A stretch of DNA of 64,000 nt from Enterococcus faecalis_A (GCA_051295955.1 JBPDWA010000001.1:1-64000); one strand, 5' to 3'. Counted from the first letter of the stretch, positions 16,532 through 25,622 are shown. Translations and numbers: made by a program. Notes: generated by a model not told the origin, from the sequence alone.

Positions 16532-17427
16532 TACAGCCGATGGACAAAATGAGCAAGGTTCGTGCAGTTCCTGCCACCAAAAAGCTTCACAGTCAAAAGA
16601 AAACCACTAGAGTGAAAAAAATCATCAGTTATGTGCTTTTAACTTTAGTAGGTTTGGTGTTGATTACACCGTTATTATGGATGATTTTCACTTCGGTTAA
16701 ACCGATGGCAGAAATTGTGCGTTTTCCGCCAACCTTTTTTCCAGAAACGATCAACTTCGATAACTATTTAAAAGCGATCCAATCCTTTCCTTTTTGGCAG
16801 TATGCTAAAAATACTTTATTTATTACGGTTTTAGTGGTGCTGGGTAATGTGCTTTCCAATTCCTTTATTGCTTATGGTTTTGCAAAGTTATCTTTTCCAG
16901 GGAAAAAATTTCTTTTTGCGCTGGTGTTATCTACCATGATGATTCCAGGCTTTGTTACGATGATTCCCCAGTACGTCCTCTTTTCGAAAATAGGTTGGGT
17001 AGGTACATATTTGCCGCTGATCGTACCAGCATTTTTCGGTAATGCATTTAATATCTTTTTAATGCGACAATTTTATTTATCAATCAATGATGAACTGATT
17101 GAAGCAGCTGAAATGGATGGGGCGAATCATTTATATATTTGGAGCCATTTAATGATTCCGCTCACTAAACCCGCCTTAATTACGATTGCCATCAATTCTT
17201 TTAACAGTGCGTGGAACGATTTTTTAGGACCGCTACTTTATATCCAAGATCAAAGCAAATATACATTGCAAATTGGCCTGCAAGTTTTTCAAAATCAATC
17301 AACTACACAATGGAATTATTTAATGGCAGGTGCTACATTGGTGTTATTACCGACAGTTTTATTGTTCTTCTTTGCTCAGCGTTACTTTATCGAAGGTATG
17401 GATTTAACGGGTGGTTCGAAAGGATGA
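16528..17427 (+). CDS. Sugar ABC transporter permease (MalG-like)
   Basis: Second permease of the importer, six membrane segments, with the EAA loop EAAEMDGANHLYIWSHLMIP. Start at 16528 is set by GGAGGCGAG just upstream and the four-base overlap with the previous stop. A longer reading from 16498 begins inside that ribosome site. The N-terminal 35 residues are basic and cytoplasmic. 299 aa. Confidence 0.92.
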   Translation: MIQPMDKMSKVRAVPATKKLHSQKKTTRVKKIISYVLLTLVGLVLITPLLWMIFTSVKPMAEIVRFPPTFFPETINFDNYLKAIQSFPFWQYAKNTLFITVLVVLGNVLSNSFIAYGFAKLSFPGKKFLFALVLSTMMIPGFVTMIPQYVLFSKIGWVGTYLPLIVPAFFGNAFNIFLMRQFYLSINDELIEAAEMDGANHLYIWSHLMIPLTKPALITIAINSFNSAWNDFLGPLLYIQDQSKYTLQIGLQVFQNQSTTQWNYLMAGATLVLLPTVLLFFFAQRYFIEGMDLTGGSKG

Positions 17428-17433
17428 TGCGTT

Positions 17434-18051
17434 TTGTGGCAAAAATTCAATAAAAGCTTGTACACGGGAACCCTTTGGCTACCGCGAATTGTTTATTTAA
17501 ACGGGTTATGGCTGCTGGGCTCTTTGCCGTTGGTGACTTTGGCTCATTCTACGCGCGTTGTAGTAGAAGTAACGGATTCCTATTTGCGTGAATCATTTGT
17601 AACGGATTCTGTTTGGCAAGATTTTTGGCGCACTTATCGTCAAAAGGAGAGGGCGACTAAAAAGATGGATGGTCTTTTTTCTATCTATTGGCTCTTAGCA
17701 CTATTTAATCTTTTCGTGTTCTATCATAATAGCAATGCTTTTTCACAACTGCTAGGTTCGTTTTCTCTTTGCTTATTGTTAGTCGGTAGTTGTCTGTTCT
17801 TTACTCAAGCGGTTTTAACCAACTATTGGGGGCGAGACGTTTCTTTTTTCGAAGCGCTTGTTTTTGCCGGTCATCATTCTCGAAAATTATTCGTTCATTT
17901 AGTGCTCACAAGTTGTACAGCACTTGGTTTGTTGTTTTTAGGTCCTTTTTTCCTAATGGTAGGTGGTCTAGTTTTACTGCTATGGGGAAATTTAGCCTTA
18001 ATTTTTTATAGACAAAAAAGAACCGAAGCGATAAAGGGAGTGAAGGAATGA
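17434..18051 (+). CDS. DUF624 (YesL-like) membrane protein
   Basis: Membrane protein (205 aa) with about five hydrophobic segments and the YesL-type N-terminus (LWLPRIVYLNGLWLLGSLP). Members commonly sit beside CUT1 sugar importers; their exact role is not established. It starts with TTG at 17434, 9 nt after AGGA, six bases past the permease stop. Its end overlaps the CorA gene by four bases, so the five genes form one transcript. Confidence 0.82.
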   Translation: MWQKFNKSLYTGTLWLPRIVYLNGLWLLGSLPLVTLAHSTRVVVEVTDSYLRESFVTDSVWQDFWRTYRQKERATKKMDGLFSIYWLLALFNLFVFYHNSNAFSQLLGSFSLCLLLVGSCLFFTQAVLTNYWGRDVSFFEALVFAGHHSRKLFVHLVLTSCTALGLLFLGPFFLMVGGLVLLLWGNLALIFYRQKRTEAIKGVKE

Positions 18052-18989
18052 TTACACATTATAAGATCACAGAACAAGACGTCAAAGAAGGCGCCCTCGA
18101 TGATTTTAACTGGATATTGGTGGAAAGTCCTGATCAGACTGAAACGGATGAGTTAAGAAAGCAGTATGATTTGCCTCAAGATATTTTTGAAGCCATTCAT
18201 TATCCTGAAGAAGTATCTCGTATGGAAGTGCTACAGTCCACGGTACTGGAAAATGCTTTGTCGATTATTGTGTTGGATTTGCAAAAAGGGACTGCTGATT
18301 ATGTGGAAGAGCGGCTGCATCCGGTATCATTTGTCTTAACGGATACATTATTAATTACCATTGTCAGCGGTCGTTCTAACTTGGTGGATCGAATTCTTAA
18401 GTATGAAGAAAAGCAGATCTGTAATCCAGCTAAAGTTGTTGCATTTTGTTTATTGTTTATTTATTCGGATTATGTTAATGAATTGCGCAGTTTAAAACAA
18501 ATTATTGACGATTTGGATCAAGCTGCTAGAAAAACGACGGAAAATGATGAATTGTTTAGGCTGGCTGATTTGGAACGAAATATCGTTTATATTGAAAAAA
18601 CAGTAGATGATCAGCATGAAACGATTCAAGAACTTTGGGAAAACGACCGATTTATTCAACAAGTGGCGGATTCGGAACTTATTTATGACATTCAAATAAA
18701 GAATCGGCAAGCCAGCAAGCTGTCGCATATTTACCGTGATTTAATTGATACAGTAGGTGGATTATTCACTGATATGATGGATAATAACTTGAATCATTTA
18801 ATGAAGTATTTAGATTCAGCAGCCTTGGTGATTTCCATTCCGGCTTTGATTGCCGGCATTTGGGGCATGAATACCGGCGGCATGCCAGGAGAAGGCTCGA
18901 CCTTCGGTTTTTTTGCCGTTATCTTTTTTGCGCTTGTATTAGCGGTGTTAGTTGCCATTTACTTAAATAGAAAAGATTTTACTAAGTGA
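18048..18989 (+). CDS. corA: CorA-family divalent cation transporter
   Basis: Pentameric Mg2+/Co2+ channel of the 2-TM-GxN type. A long N-terminal cytoplasmic domain (residues 1-245) is followed by two membrane helices, with the signature GMN at the end of the first (IWGMNTGGMPG). The tail NRKDF is basic, as in CorA. 313 aa. Start overlaps the DUF624 stop (ATGA). There is no obvious functional link to the sugar importer. Confidence 0.9.
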   Translation: MITHYKITEQDVKEGALDDFNWILVESPDQTETDELRKQYDLPQDIFEAIHYPEEVSRMEVLQSTVLENALSIIVLDLQKGTADYVEERLHPVSFVLTDTLLITIVSGRSNLVDRILKYEEKQICNPAKVVAFCLLFIYSDYVNELRSLKQIIDDLDQAARKTTENDELFRLADLERNIVYIEKTVDDQHETIQELWENDRFIQQVADSELIYDIQIKNRQASKLSHIYRDLIDTVGGLFTDMMDNNLNHLMKYLDSAALVISIPALIAGIWGMNTGGMPGEGSTFGFFAVIFFALVLAVLVAIYLNRKDFTK

Positions 18990-19392
18990 CAATTTGCTTA
19001 ATCGTGCCTTGTGCTTACATGTTCAAAGAAAAATATTATATAGAGAAAATAACTTTTTATTCATCACATTTGAAGTTGAGAGCAAGGCATAAACATTAGG
19101 TTCCAACTGTTAAAATAATGAATGCTGGAGTTTGCTCTCTGACCGAGATAGCAGCGCTCACTATGTTTGAGTTGGCTTTTTCCACGAGCTTGTCTTTTAA
19201 AAGCATGTAGTGAACTTTAATAAAGCCTCACTTTTCTTAAAGGAAGGTGGGGCTTTTATTAAAAGTGTTCGTTGGTTCTTGGAGCGCTGGGCTCTTTGTT
19301 TGCCTGCTCTTTTTTATTTTCAAATGTTCTATTTCTGTCAGAAGTGGTAAAATAAGAATTAGCGAAAAAAGTCTGTGTTTGGGAGTGGGAAA
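18990..19392. other. Intergenic region after corA with two hairpins
   Basis: No gene seen. GAGAGCAA (19078-19085) and TTGCTCTC (19132-19139) form an 8-bp stem around a long loop. AAAGCC..CAC with GTG.GGCTTT at 19222-19258, followed by TTATT, looks like a terminator reading towards the CDF gene. Confidence 0.45.
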
Positions 19393-20355
19393 ATGGAAGC
19401 AAAGCAAAACCACGGTATGTTTGCCGTTATAGCTGCTTTGGCTGCGAATATCCTAGTGGCTATAAGCAAGTTTGTGGGTTACGCCTTCAGTGGTAGTGCT
19501 GCGATGTTAAATGAAAGCATTCATAGTGTGGTTGATTGCAGCAATCAGCTATTGTTATTGTTTGGCGACAAGCGTGCCAATCGTGGCCAAAGTGAGTTGC
19601 ATCAATTTGGAGAAGGGCGAGCGAAATACTTTTTTAGTACAATTGTGGCTACTCTATTATTTTTTGGCGGCGGTGCTCTTGGGGTCATGGAAGCTATTGA
19701 AAAGATTTTGCATCCTGCTCATGAAGTGGAAAATGTAGGAGTAGTATTGGGTATTTTACTTTTTGGTTTGGTCGTAGAAGGAGCTTCATTGCGTGTCGCC
19801 TTTAAAGAAATCAAAGAGTTAAATACGGAAAAGCTTTCGATTCCTCGTTTTCTTAGAGAAAGTCGTCACAGTGAAATTTTAATTATTTTTACTGAAGATT
19901 TTTGTGCGGTGATTGGCTTATTATTAGCTTTGACGGGAACTTTTTTGACGTTGATAACAGGAATTGCATTATTCGATGCCATTAGTGGTCTTTTGATCGG
20001 ACTGTTATTAATGTTTGCCGCTATTTTTTTGGCCCGAGAATTTTATAGCTTAATTGTTGGCGAAAGTGTTACAGCCAGTGACTTAGCCAAAATTAAACAA
20101 GCATTTCAACGTGATGAAGTAGCCAAGCTGATTGATTTAAAAACGATTCACCTAAGTGCCGAAGAAGTTTTAGTTGCCGGAAAAATCGATGTTCTAGCAA
20201 AATACGAATCAATAGCTTACGACGTGGTAAATGCGATTGAAAAAAGCATTCGTCAGAGCCTATCAGATAAAAAAATGTATATCTACATTGAAGTTGATGA
20301 ATATGACGTGCATTACAAACAAAAAAAAGCCGTCAATAATTCAAATAAAGAGTAA
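19393..20355 (+). CDS. Cation diffusion facilitator (CDF) transporter
   Basis: Zinc/iron/manganese-type metal exporter with six membrane segments. Metal-site residues are visible in the second helix (NESIHSVVDCSNQ) and the fifth (FTEDFCAVIG). GEGRAKYF is a family signature loop. A cytoplasmic C-terminal domain covers residues 215-305. Start at 19393 follows GGGAGTGGG; an ATG six codons upstream has no ribosome site. 320 aa. A small gene of unknown function lies 28 nt downstream and is probably co-transcribed. Confidence 0.88.
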   Translation: MEAKQNHGMFAVIAALAANILVAISKFVGYAFSGSAAMLNESIHSVVDCSNQLLLLFGDKRANRGQSELHQFGEGRAKYFFSTIVATLLFFGGGALGVMEAIEKILHPAHEVENVGVVLGILLFGLVVEGASLRVAFKEIKELNTEKLSIPRFLRESRHSEILIIFTEDFCAVIGLLLALTGTFLTLITGIALFDAISGLLIGLLLMFAAIFLAREFYSLIVGESVTASDLAKIKQAFQRDEVAKLIDLKTIHLSAEEVLVAGKIDVLAKYESIAYDVVNAIEKSIRQSLSDKKMYIYIEVDEYDVHYKQKKAVNNSNKE

Positions 20356-20383
20356 CCCAGCAGGATTTGTAATAGGAGGAAAA

Positions 20384-20782
20384 ATGATGCAAGAAGCGAT
20401 AATTACTAGTACGGTAGATTTAACAGATGGCGGCTGCAACGCTTGCGGCTTGATGGAAGATACAGTGTACACATTAGCGATCAATGGCGTGGACATACCG
20501 GTGGATCGTCTAACAGTGAAACATATAGTTTCAGCGATTGCCATCAGAAATGGCTACAAACAAGAGTTAGTTATGGATATGATGGATGAATATGTACGCT
20601 ATTGTAAGGCAGCAAGAACGGTCAGCTTTCATGAGGAATATGACCAGTTAACGTATTCTGATAACGGAAATACTGTTACTACAAAAAATAAAATTGCTGA
20701 TTTGGAAGACTTATTTGCAACAGTTAATCAAGTTTTAACAAAAGTGTTTCAATTAGAAGCGGTGCATTTTGTGGTGAGCTAA
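20384..20782 (+). CDS. Conserved hypothetical protein with a CxxC motif
   Basis: I do not recognise this family. 132 aa, start at 20384 (or 20387) after AATAGGAGG. Near the N-terminus it has DGGCNACGLMED, a CxxC that could bind metal or form a disulfide. No signal peptide or membrane segment. It follows the CDF transporter by 28 nt and ends at a strong terminator, so it may be an accessory of metal handling. That role is inference from position only. Confidence 0.65.
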   Translation: MMQEAIITSTVDLTDGGCNACGLMEDTVYTLAINGVDIPVDRLTVKHIVSAIAIRNGYKQELVMDMMDEYVRYCKAARTVSFHEEYDQLTYSDNGNTVTTKNKIADLEDLFATVNQVLTKVFQLEAVHFVVS

Positions 20783-20799
20783 TCATTTTTAAATGAATT

Positions 20800-20846
20800 A
20801 AAGGAGAAGAACACACGCCAGCCAGACGGTGTTCTTCTCCTTTAAT
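20800..20846. terminator. Bidirectional terminator between the unknown gene and fabI
   Basis: Long perfect stem AAAGGAGAAGAACAC / GTGTTCTTCTCCTTT. It lies between two convergent genes and could end both transcripts. Confidence 0.85.
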
Positions 20847-20926
20847 AATATAAAGTGCTGAAAGGGATGGCTGCTTTGAGGATAAAGAGTGAAACGGTAT
20901 TCTAGAAGGCAACGTTTTGCTTGTTT

Positions 20927-21679
20927 CTAGGTCAGATGTACACCTTTATCAACATAAATAATGTCACCTACGACACCACTTGCTAATTCACTGACTAAAA
21001 AGGCACAAGTATTACCGACTTCTTCAATCGTTACGCCTGTTTTGTCAGGTGTGCGGTCGTTTGAAATACTGATTAATTGATCATAGTCTTTAACGCCGGT
21101 AACGGCCAGTGTTTTAATCGCTCCAGCTGAAATTCCATTGACACGAATTTTTTCTGAGGCTAATTCAAAAGCTAAGTATTTTACTGCAGCTTCAAGAGAA
21201 GCTTTAGCAATACCCATCATATTATAGTTCGGGATAGCTCTTTCTGAGCCTAAGTAAGTCATCGTAACGATGCCTGACCCGGGATTCATCAGTGGTTTTG
21301 CATAATGCGTGACTGCCAAAAGAGAATAGCTGCTGATATCTTGAGCCAATTGATAGCCGTCGCGACTAATATCACTTACGTTGCCAGACAATTCTTCTTT
21401 GTTCGCAAAGGCAATGGCATGAACCAATCCGTCAATCGTTCCGACTGCGTCTTTGATGGTGTCAAAAGCGGCTGCGATGGATTTGTCAGAAGCAACGTCA
21501 CATTCTACTAGTAAATCAGTCGGCTCAGCTAATTTTAGCAGCTGTTTTTTCATACGTTCATTTTGATAAGTATAAATCACTTCTGCACCTTGGTCCTTGA
21601 CGGCTTTGGCACACCCCCAAGCAATGCTTTTTTTATTGGCTACGCCCATGATAACAATTTTCTTATTTTTTAAAAACAT
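20927..21679 (-). CDS. fabI: Enoyl-ACP reductase I
   Basis: NADH-dependent enoyl-ACP reductase, the last step of each fatty acid elongation cycle and the target of triclosan. Short-chain dehydrogenase fold with N-terminal MGVANKKSIAWG cofactor site and the FabI catalytic pair Tyr-X6-Lys (YNMMGIAK). 250 aa. GGAGC lies about 7 nt before the ATG. It diverges from the fabO/fabN pair across a 295-nt region with dyad sites, so the two units are likely co-regulated. Confidence 0.95.
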   Translation of the reverse strand: MFLKNKKIVIMGVANKKSIAWGCAKAVKDQGAEVIYTYQNERMKKQLLKLAEPTDLLVECDVASDKSIAAAFDTIKDAVGTIDGLVHAIAFANKEELSGNVSDISRDGYQLAQDISSYSLLAVTHYAKPLMNPGSGIVTMTYLGSERAIPNYNMMGIAKASLEAAVKYLAFELASEKIRVNGISAGAIKTLAVTGVKDYDQLISISNDRTPDKTGVTIEEVGNTCAFLVSELASGVVGDIIYVDKGVHLT

Positions 21680-21749
21680 ATAATTGCTCCTTTAATAAAA
21701 TTTTGGTGATAAATGTCAGTTCAAGTTCAAAGAAATAGCCAAAAGTTAA

Positions 21750-21792
21750 ACAGATTAAGTTGACGAATAAAAAATCAACTGGTATCATCTGT
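21750..21792. promoter_or_regulatory. Inverted repeat on the fabI side of the divergent region
   Basis: ACAGAT..AGTTGA (21750-21764) pairs with TCAACT..ATCTGT (21775-21792). It could be a dyad operator or a hairpin in the fabI leader. Confidence 0.4.
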
Positions 21793-21876
21793 CTTAGAAT
21801 GTGGAGTCATTCTTTTAAAAACCGACCTTAAACTGAACAGACATTTATCCGATGTCTGAATTATTAACCAAAATAC

Positions 21877-21889
21877 TTTGAAAGTCAAA
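21877..21889. promoter_or_regulatory. FabT-type dyad, site 1
   Basis: TTTGAAAGTCAAA has the TTTGA-N3-TCAAA symmetry of operators bound by FabT, the MarR-family regulator of fatty acid genes in Lactobacillales. It lies between the divergent fabI and fabO-type starts. The match is seen; FabT binding is inference. Confidence 0.6.
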
Positions 21890-21941
21890 CTATTTTTTTC
21901 GTTTTTTGATAAAAAGTCTTGGTTAAGATTTCAATCAAATG

Positions 21942-21954
21942 TTTGATAATCAAA
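21942..21954. promoter_or_regulatory. FabT-type dyad, site 2
   Basis: TTTGATAATCAAA is a perfect TTTGA-N3-TCAAA dyad, 20 nt before the fabO-type ATG. It closely resembles the published FabT consensus. An overlapping near-palindrome (ATCAAATGTTTGAT, 21934-21947) extends the site. Confidence 0.7.
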
Positions 21955-21974
21955 ATAAAATCGGAGGTACAGTT

Positions 21975-23213
21975 ATGAAACGTGTGGTAATCACCGGCTT
22001 AGGTGCAATTACACCATTAGGAAACACTGTCAAAGAATTTTGGCAAGGCTTAGTCATTGGTAAGCTGGGAATTGATCGAATTACCAAATTTAATTCTGAA
22101 AGTACCGGCGTTACCTTGGCAGGAGAAGTTAAAGATTTCGATCCAGGACTTGTTTTAGAACGTAAGGAACAAAAACGGATGGATTTATTTTCCCAATACG
22201 GCGTAAGCGCTGCGCTGGAAGCTTGGCAAATGAGTGGTCTTGCAGATGCAGCGATTAATCCTAAGCGTTTTGGTGTCATTGTCGGTAGCGGCATTGGTGG
22301 TATGACGACTTTGCAAAACCAAGTACGGGTTATGGATAATAAGGGTTCTAACCGTGTCACACCATTTTTTGTACCGATGGTGATTGCAAATATGGCTTCT
22401 GCCAATATTTCGATCCGTTTAGGTGCCCAAGGAACATCCAAAATGTTGGTGACTGCCTGTGCTTCTGCAACGGATGCAATTGGGGAAGCATTTCGGACAA
22501 TTAAAGCTGGTGCCGCCGATATCATGCTGACCGGCGGAACGGAAGCAACGATTTGTGAAATCGGAATTGCAGGATTTGCAGCACTGAATGCCTTAAATAC
22601 AACAGAAGATGCTACTAGAGCTTCGATCCCTTTTGACAAAGAACGGAAAGGTTTTGTAATGGGAGAAGGCGCAGGTATGTTAGTGTTAGAAGAATTAGAA
22701 CATGCCCGAAAACGTGGTGCGACCATTTATGGAGAAATAGTCGGTTATGGCAGCAATTGCGATGCTTACCATATGACGGCACCATTGTCTGACGGCAGCG
22801 GGGCTCAAGCAGCAATTCAGGCAGCTTTAGCGGAAGCCGAGATTACACCGGATCAAGTTGGCTATGTGAATGCACATGGTACTTCCACGCCGGCAAACGA
22901 CGCAGCTGAAACGGCTGCTTTAAAGCTGGTTTTTGGTGAAAAAGCAGCTACAATTCCAATCTCTAGCACTAAAAGTATGACTGGGCACTTATTGGGTGCA
23001 TCGGGTGGTATTGAAGCCCTTGCTTGTGTAAATACCTTGAAAAATGAAGTGATCCATCCGACAGTTGGTTACCAAGTACCTGATCCAGCTTGTGACTTGG
23101 ACTATGTAACCGAAGGGGCGAGAAAAGCCGCACCTAAATACGTGATTAGTAATTCATTTGGCTTTGGTGGACATAACGCTGTCCTTTGTATGAAAAAGTG
23201 GGAGGAACAATAA
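21975..23213 (+). CDS. fabO: Beta-ketoacyl-ACP synthase II (FabF/FabO type)
   Basis: Condensing enzyme of fatty acid elongation. Active Cys162 in VTACASATDAIG, and the catalytic His pair in NAHGTSTPAND and SMTGHLLGASGG. 412 aa. Start at 21975 follows TCGGAGG; the upstream in-frame ATG at 21939 lies inside a FabT-type dyad. In Enterococcus faecalis the homologue next to fabN (FabO) elongates the cis-unsaturated intermediate, like E. coli FabB. Position beside a fabZ/fabN gene and fabI supports that role here; a general FabF is the alternative. Confidence 0.88.
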   Translation: MKRVVITGLGAITPLGNTVKEFWQGLVIGKLGIDRITKFNSESTGVTLAGEVKDFDPGLVLERKEQKRMDLFSQYGVSAALEAWQMSGLADAAINPKRFGVIVGSGIGGMTTLQNQVRVMDNKGSNRVTPFFVPMVIANMASANISIRLGAQGTSKMLVTACASATDAIGEAFRTIKAGAADIMLTGGTEATICEIGIAGFAALNALNTTEDATRASIPFDKERKGFVMGEGAGMLVLEELEHARKRGATIYGEIVGYGSNCDAYHMTAPLSDGSGAQAAIQAALAEAEITPDQVGYVNAHGTSTPANDAAETAALKLVFGEKAATIPISSTKSMTGHLLGASGGIEALACVNTLKNEVIHPTVGYQVPDPACDLDYVTEGARKAAPKYVISNSFGFGGHNAVLCMKKWEEQ

Positions 23214-23214
23214 T

Positions 23215-23649
23215 ATGAAAAAAGTAATGACTGCAACAGAAATTATGGAGATGATTCCTAATCGCTACCCAATTTGTTATATTGATTATGTGGATGAAAT
23301 CATTCCTGATAAAAAAATTATTGCGACAAAAAATGTAACGATTAACGAAGAATTTTTCCAAGGTCATTTTCCGGGGAATCCAACAATGCCTGGTGTCTTA
23401 ATCATCGAAGCCCTTGCTCAAGTTGGTTCAATTTTAATTTTAAAAATGGATCAATTTAAAGGCGAAACAGCATACATTGGTGGAATCAACAAGGCAAAGT
23501 TCCGTCAAAAAGTAGTACCTGGTGATGTGTTGAAACTACATTTTGAAATTGTGAAGTTGCGTGACTTTGTCGGCATCGGGAAAGCTACGGCCTATGTAGA
23601 AGATAAAAAAGTTTGTGAATGTGAATTGACTTTTATCGTGGGACGTTAG
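23215..23649 (+). CDS. fabN: 3-hydroxyacyl-ACP dehydratase/isomerase (FabN/FabZ type)
   Basis: Hot-dog-fold dehydratase (144 aa) with the FabZ active-site motif GHFPGNPTMPGVLIIEALAQ, holding the catalytic His and Glu. It starts two bases after the ketosynthase stop and is translationally coupled (GGAGGAAC ribosome site). In E. faecalis the enzyme in this position, FabN, both dehydrates and isomerises the C10 intermediate to make unsaturated fatty acids. FabN and FabZ cannot be separated by the motif alone; the fabO pairing favours FabN. Confidence 0.85.
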   Translation: MKKVMTATEIMEMIPNRYPICYIDYVDEIIPDKKIIATKNVTINEEFFQGHFPGNPTMPGVLIIEALAQVGSILILKMDQFKGETAYIGGINKAKFRQKVVPGDVLKLHFEIVKLRDFVGIGKATAYVEDKKVCECELTFIVGR

Positions 23650-23657
23650 AAAATTTA

Positions 23658-23700
23658 AAGAAGCCGAAACCTTTTGTAAATAAGGGTTTCGGCTTCTTAT
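23658..23700 (+). terminator. Terminator after fabN
   Basis: AAGAAGCCGAAACC and GGTTTCGGCTTCTT arms, followed by a short AT-rich tail. Confidence 0.85.
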
Positions 23701-24085
23701 TTGCTTAACAAAAGAAAAAGAGCTTTCTTGGATACTGTAAGGGATTTACCAAAAAAAGAAAAGTGTTAATGAAATAAAAAATTAATGTTGTTTAGTTTAG
23801 TCATGTCAGCCACCTTGGTAAGTAGTGGGCCAGTCGGTGCCGCGCTATCACTTTTTAACAGTGACTTTGAAAACTCGGACATCACTCAATCAGATACTTC
23901 TAAGCCCCGACGTATCATTACCTAAATGTGTGGGAACTTTGCTCCAGATGAATACTATTATCGCTAAGAAAAACAAAATTTCTTCATGTGAACTTTTGCA
24001 AAATTCTATTCTATTTATATGATATAATCAGAAAAGCTTACATCTCATGTGAGTGAATTAAAAAGATTTGCTGGAGGTTGATTGA
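23701..24085. other. Intergenic region before pyrD
   Basis: No convincing gene. A 65-codon open frame at 23825-24022 has no ribosome site and no recognisable product. The pyrD promoter is probably the extended -10 TGATATAAT at 24020-24028, 57 nt before the ATG. Confidence 0.5.
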
Positions 24086-25021
24086 ATGGAAACAACAGTA
24101 GAAGTGTTTGGATATGAATTTTCCAATTGTTTGATGAATGCTTCGGGGGTTCATTGTATGACAGCCGGGGACTTAGATGAATTGGCGACTTCAGCGGCTG
24201 GGGCCTTTATTACCAAAACAGCAACCCTAGCACCACGTCAAGGAAATGAAGAACCACGTTATTTTGATACGCCGTTAGGAAGTATTAATTCCATGGGGCT
24301 GCCTAATTTAGGGATCGACTATTATTTGGATTATCAGATTGATCGGCAAAAACGCTTTCCGCAGGTCGGACAGTTTCTTTCAGTTGCCGGCATGAACTAT
24401 GAAGAAAATATTGCAATTTTAAAAAAAGTTCAAGCGAGCGCTTATACAGGTATTACGGAATTTAATTTGTCTTGCCCAAATTTGCCGGGAAAACCGCAAA
24501 TTGCTTATGATTTTCAATTGACTGAACAATTATTATCTGACGTATTTCAGTTTTTCACCAAGCCCTTAGGTGTCAAATTGCCGCCGTATTTTGATATGGC
24601 GCATTTCGATATGATCGCAGATGTGTTAAATAAATTTCCGTTAACATATGTCAATTCAATCAATAGTATTGGCAATGGACTCTACATTGATCCGGAAAAA
24701 GAAGCGGTTGTTATTCGACCAAAAGGTGGTTTTGGCGGTATCGGTGGTGAATATGTAAAACCAACTGCTTTAGCCAATGTGCGTGCTTTAGCTAAGCGTT
24801 TAGACCCGGCAATTAAAATTATCGGAACGGGAGGCATTACCAATGGTCAAGATGTCTTTGAACATCTCTTATGTGGCGCAACTTTAGTACAAGTTGGCAC
24901 ACAGTTACATCAAGAAGGCCCACAAGTCTTTGACCGTTTAGCAAAAGAATTACAAGAAATCATGACAGCCAAAGGCTACGAAAGCATTGAAGCATTTCGT
25001 GGAAAATTAAAAGAAATGTAA
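24086..25021 (+). CDS. pyrD: Dihydroorotate dehydrogenase, class 1A (fumarate)
   Basis: Cytosolic FMN enzyme of pyrimidine synthesis that oxidises dihydroorotate to orotate, with fumarate as acceptor in class 1A. The catalytic Cys lies in NLSCPNLPGKPQ, and the FMN-binding GTGGI lies near residue 250. 311 aa is the usual class 1A length. TGGAGG precedes the ATG. It stands alone, away from other pyr genes. Confidence 0.94.
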   Translation: METTVEVFGYEFSNCLMNASGVHCMTAGDLDELATSAAGAFITKTATLAPRQGNEEPRYFDTPLGSINSMGLPNLGIDYYLDYQIDRQKRFPQVGQFLSVAGMNYEENIAILKKVQASAYTGITEFNLSCPNLPGKPQIAYDFQLTEQLLSDVFQFFTKPLGVKLPPYFDMAHFDMIADVLNKFPLTYVNSINSIGNGLYIDPEKEAVVIRPKGGFGGIGGEYVKPTALANVRALAKRLDPAIKIIGTGGITNGQDVFEHLLCGATLVQVGTQLHQEGPQVFDRLAKELQEIMTAKGYESIEAFRGKLKEM

Positions 25022-25036
25022 AAAGTCAAGAACATA

Positions 25037-25067
25037 GAACAAAGGCCTGGCACCGCGGGTCTTTGTT
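25037..25067. terminator. Terminator between pyrD and a small membrane gene
   Basis: AACAAAG.CC and GG.CTTTGTT arms with a T run, just after the pyrD stop. On the other strand it lies just past the corrected stop of the membrane gene at 25070, which supports that correction. Confidence 0.75.
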
Positions 25068-25069
25068 TT

Positions 25070-25469
25070 TTATTCTTTTAAAAGGACAAAAGCACTGAAG
25101 ATTAAACAGATACTCATAATTGCTGATGCGCCGTGTCCTAAAGGCCCACCAACGGTTCTTGCAAAGCTTGACTTCCCCCTTATACACGCCCTTGTTTTTG
25201 ATTAGAAATAGTCTTTGATAATAAATCATTAAAGGCTGGCCCAAAAATAGCGTCGCCAAAGCCAAACATTCCCAAAATAAATAAGGTGGCAAATTGGAAG
25301 TATTAACAATCACAAGTACAAATAAAAATATTAAAGTAAGATAGACTCGCCTATAAAAATATAAACTACTTTTAAAAGGGTTCCTTTTTCTCCCAAATTT
25401 TTTTACCTTATCAGTATAAATATAAAAGTGCATTTTATATTCAATTATTTCAAAGCTCCATAGAAACAT
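25070..25469 (-). pseudogene. Small unknown membrane protein, frame broken at a run of five Cs
   Basis: I do not recognise this protein. As written, the open frame runs to 25026 and its last 40 residues look unnatural (RWWAFRTRRIS...), running through the pyrD terminator. If the run CCCCC at 25175-25179 had four bases, the frame would end GGPLGHGASAIMS..FVLLKE with a third hydrophobic helix, stopping at 25070 just before the terminator. Two membrane segments lie in the middle. No clear ribosome site; start could be 25436. It is either a pseudogene or a one-base sequence error. Confidence 0.5.
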
Positions 25470-25608
25470 TTATAATATACAAAAAAGAAGAGCCTGTTGT
25501 TTATCAAAATTCCAGTCTTATTTTTATTTAGAAAAAATAATAATTTTTTTTAAAAAGCATAAAAAAAAGCAAACAATACGTTTCAATAAACCATTTGCTA
25601 TCACTTAA

Positions 25609-25622
25609 TGTAAGCGTTATTA
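25609..25622 (+). promoter_or_regulatory. Possible cre site upstream of the toxin gene
   Basis: TGTAAGCGTTATTA matches the cre consensus at all but one position (T for C at position 13). It lies about 70 nt before the toxin ribosome site, so CcpA could link toxin expression to carbon supply. Confidence 0.45.

Noticed and set aside
23825..24022. 65-codon frame before pyrD
   Set aside because: No ribosome site and no family resemblance.
25491..25510. Terminal inverted repeat of an IS6 element
   Set aside because: GAGCCTGTTGTTTATC shows only loose likeness to IS6 ends and has no partner.
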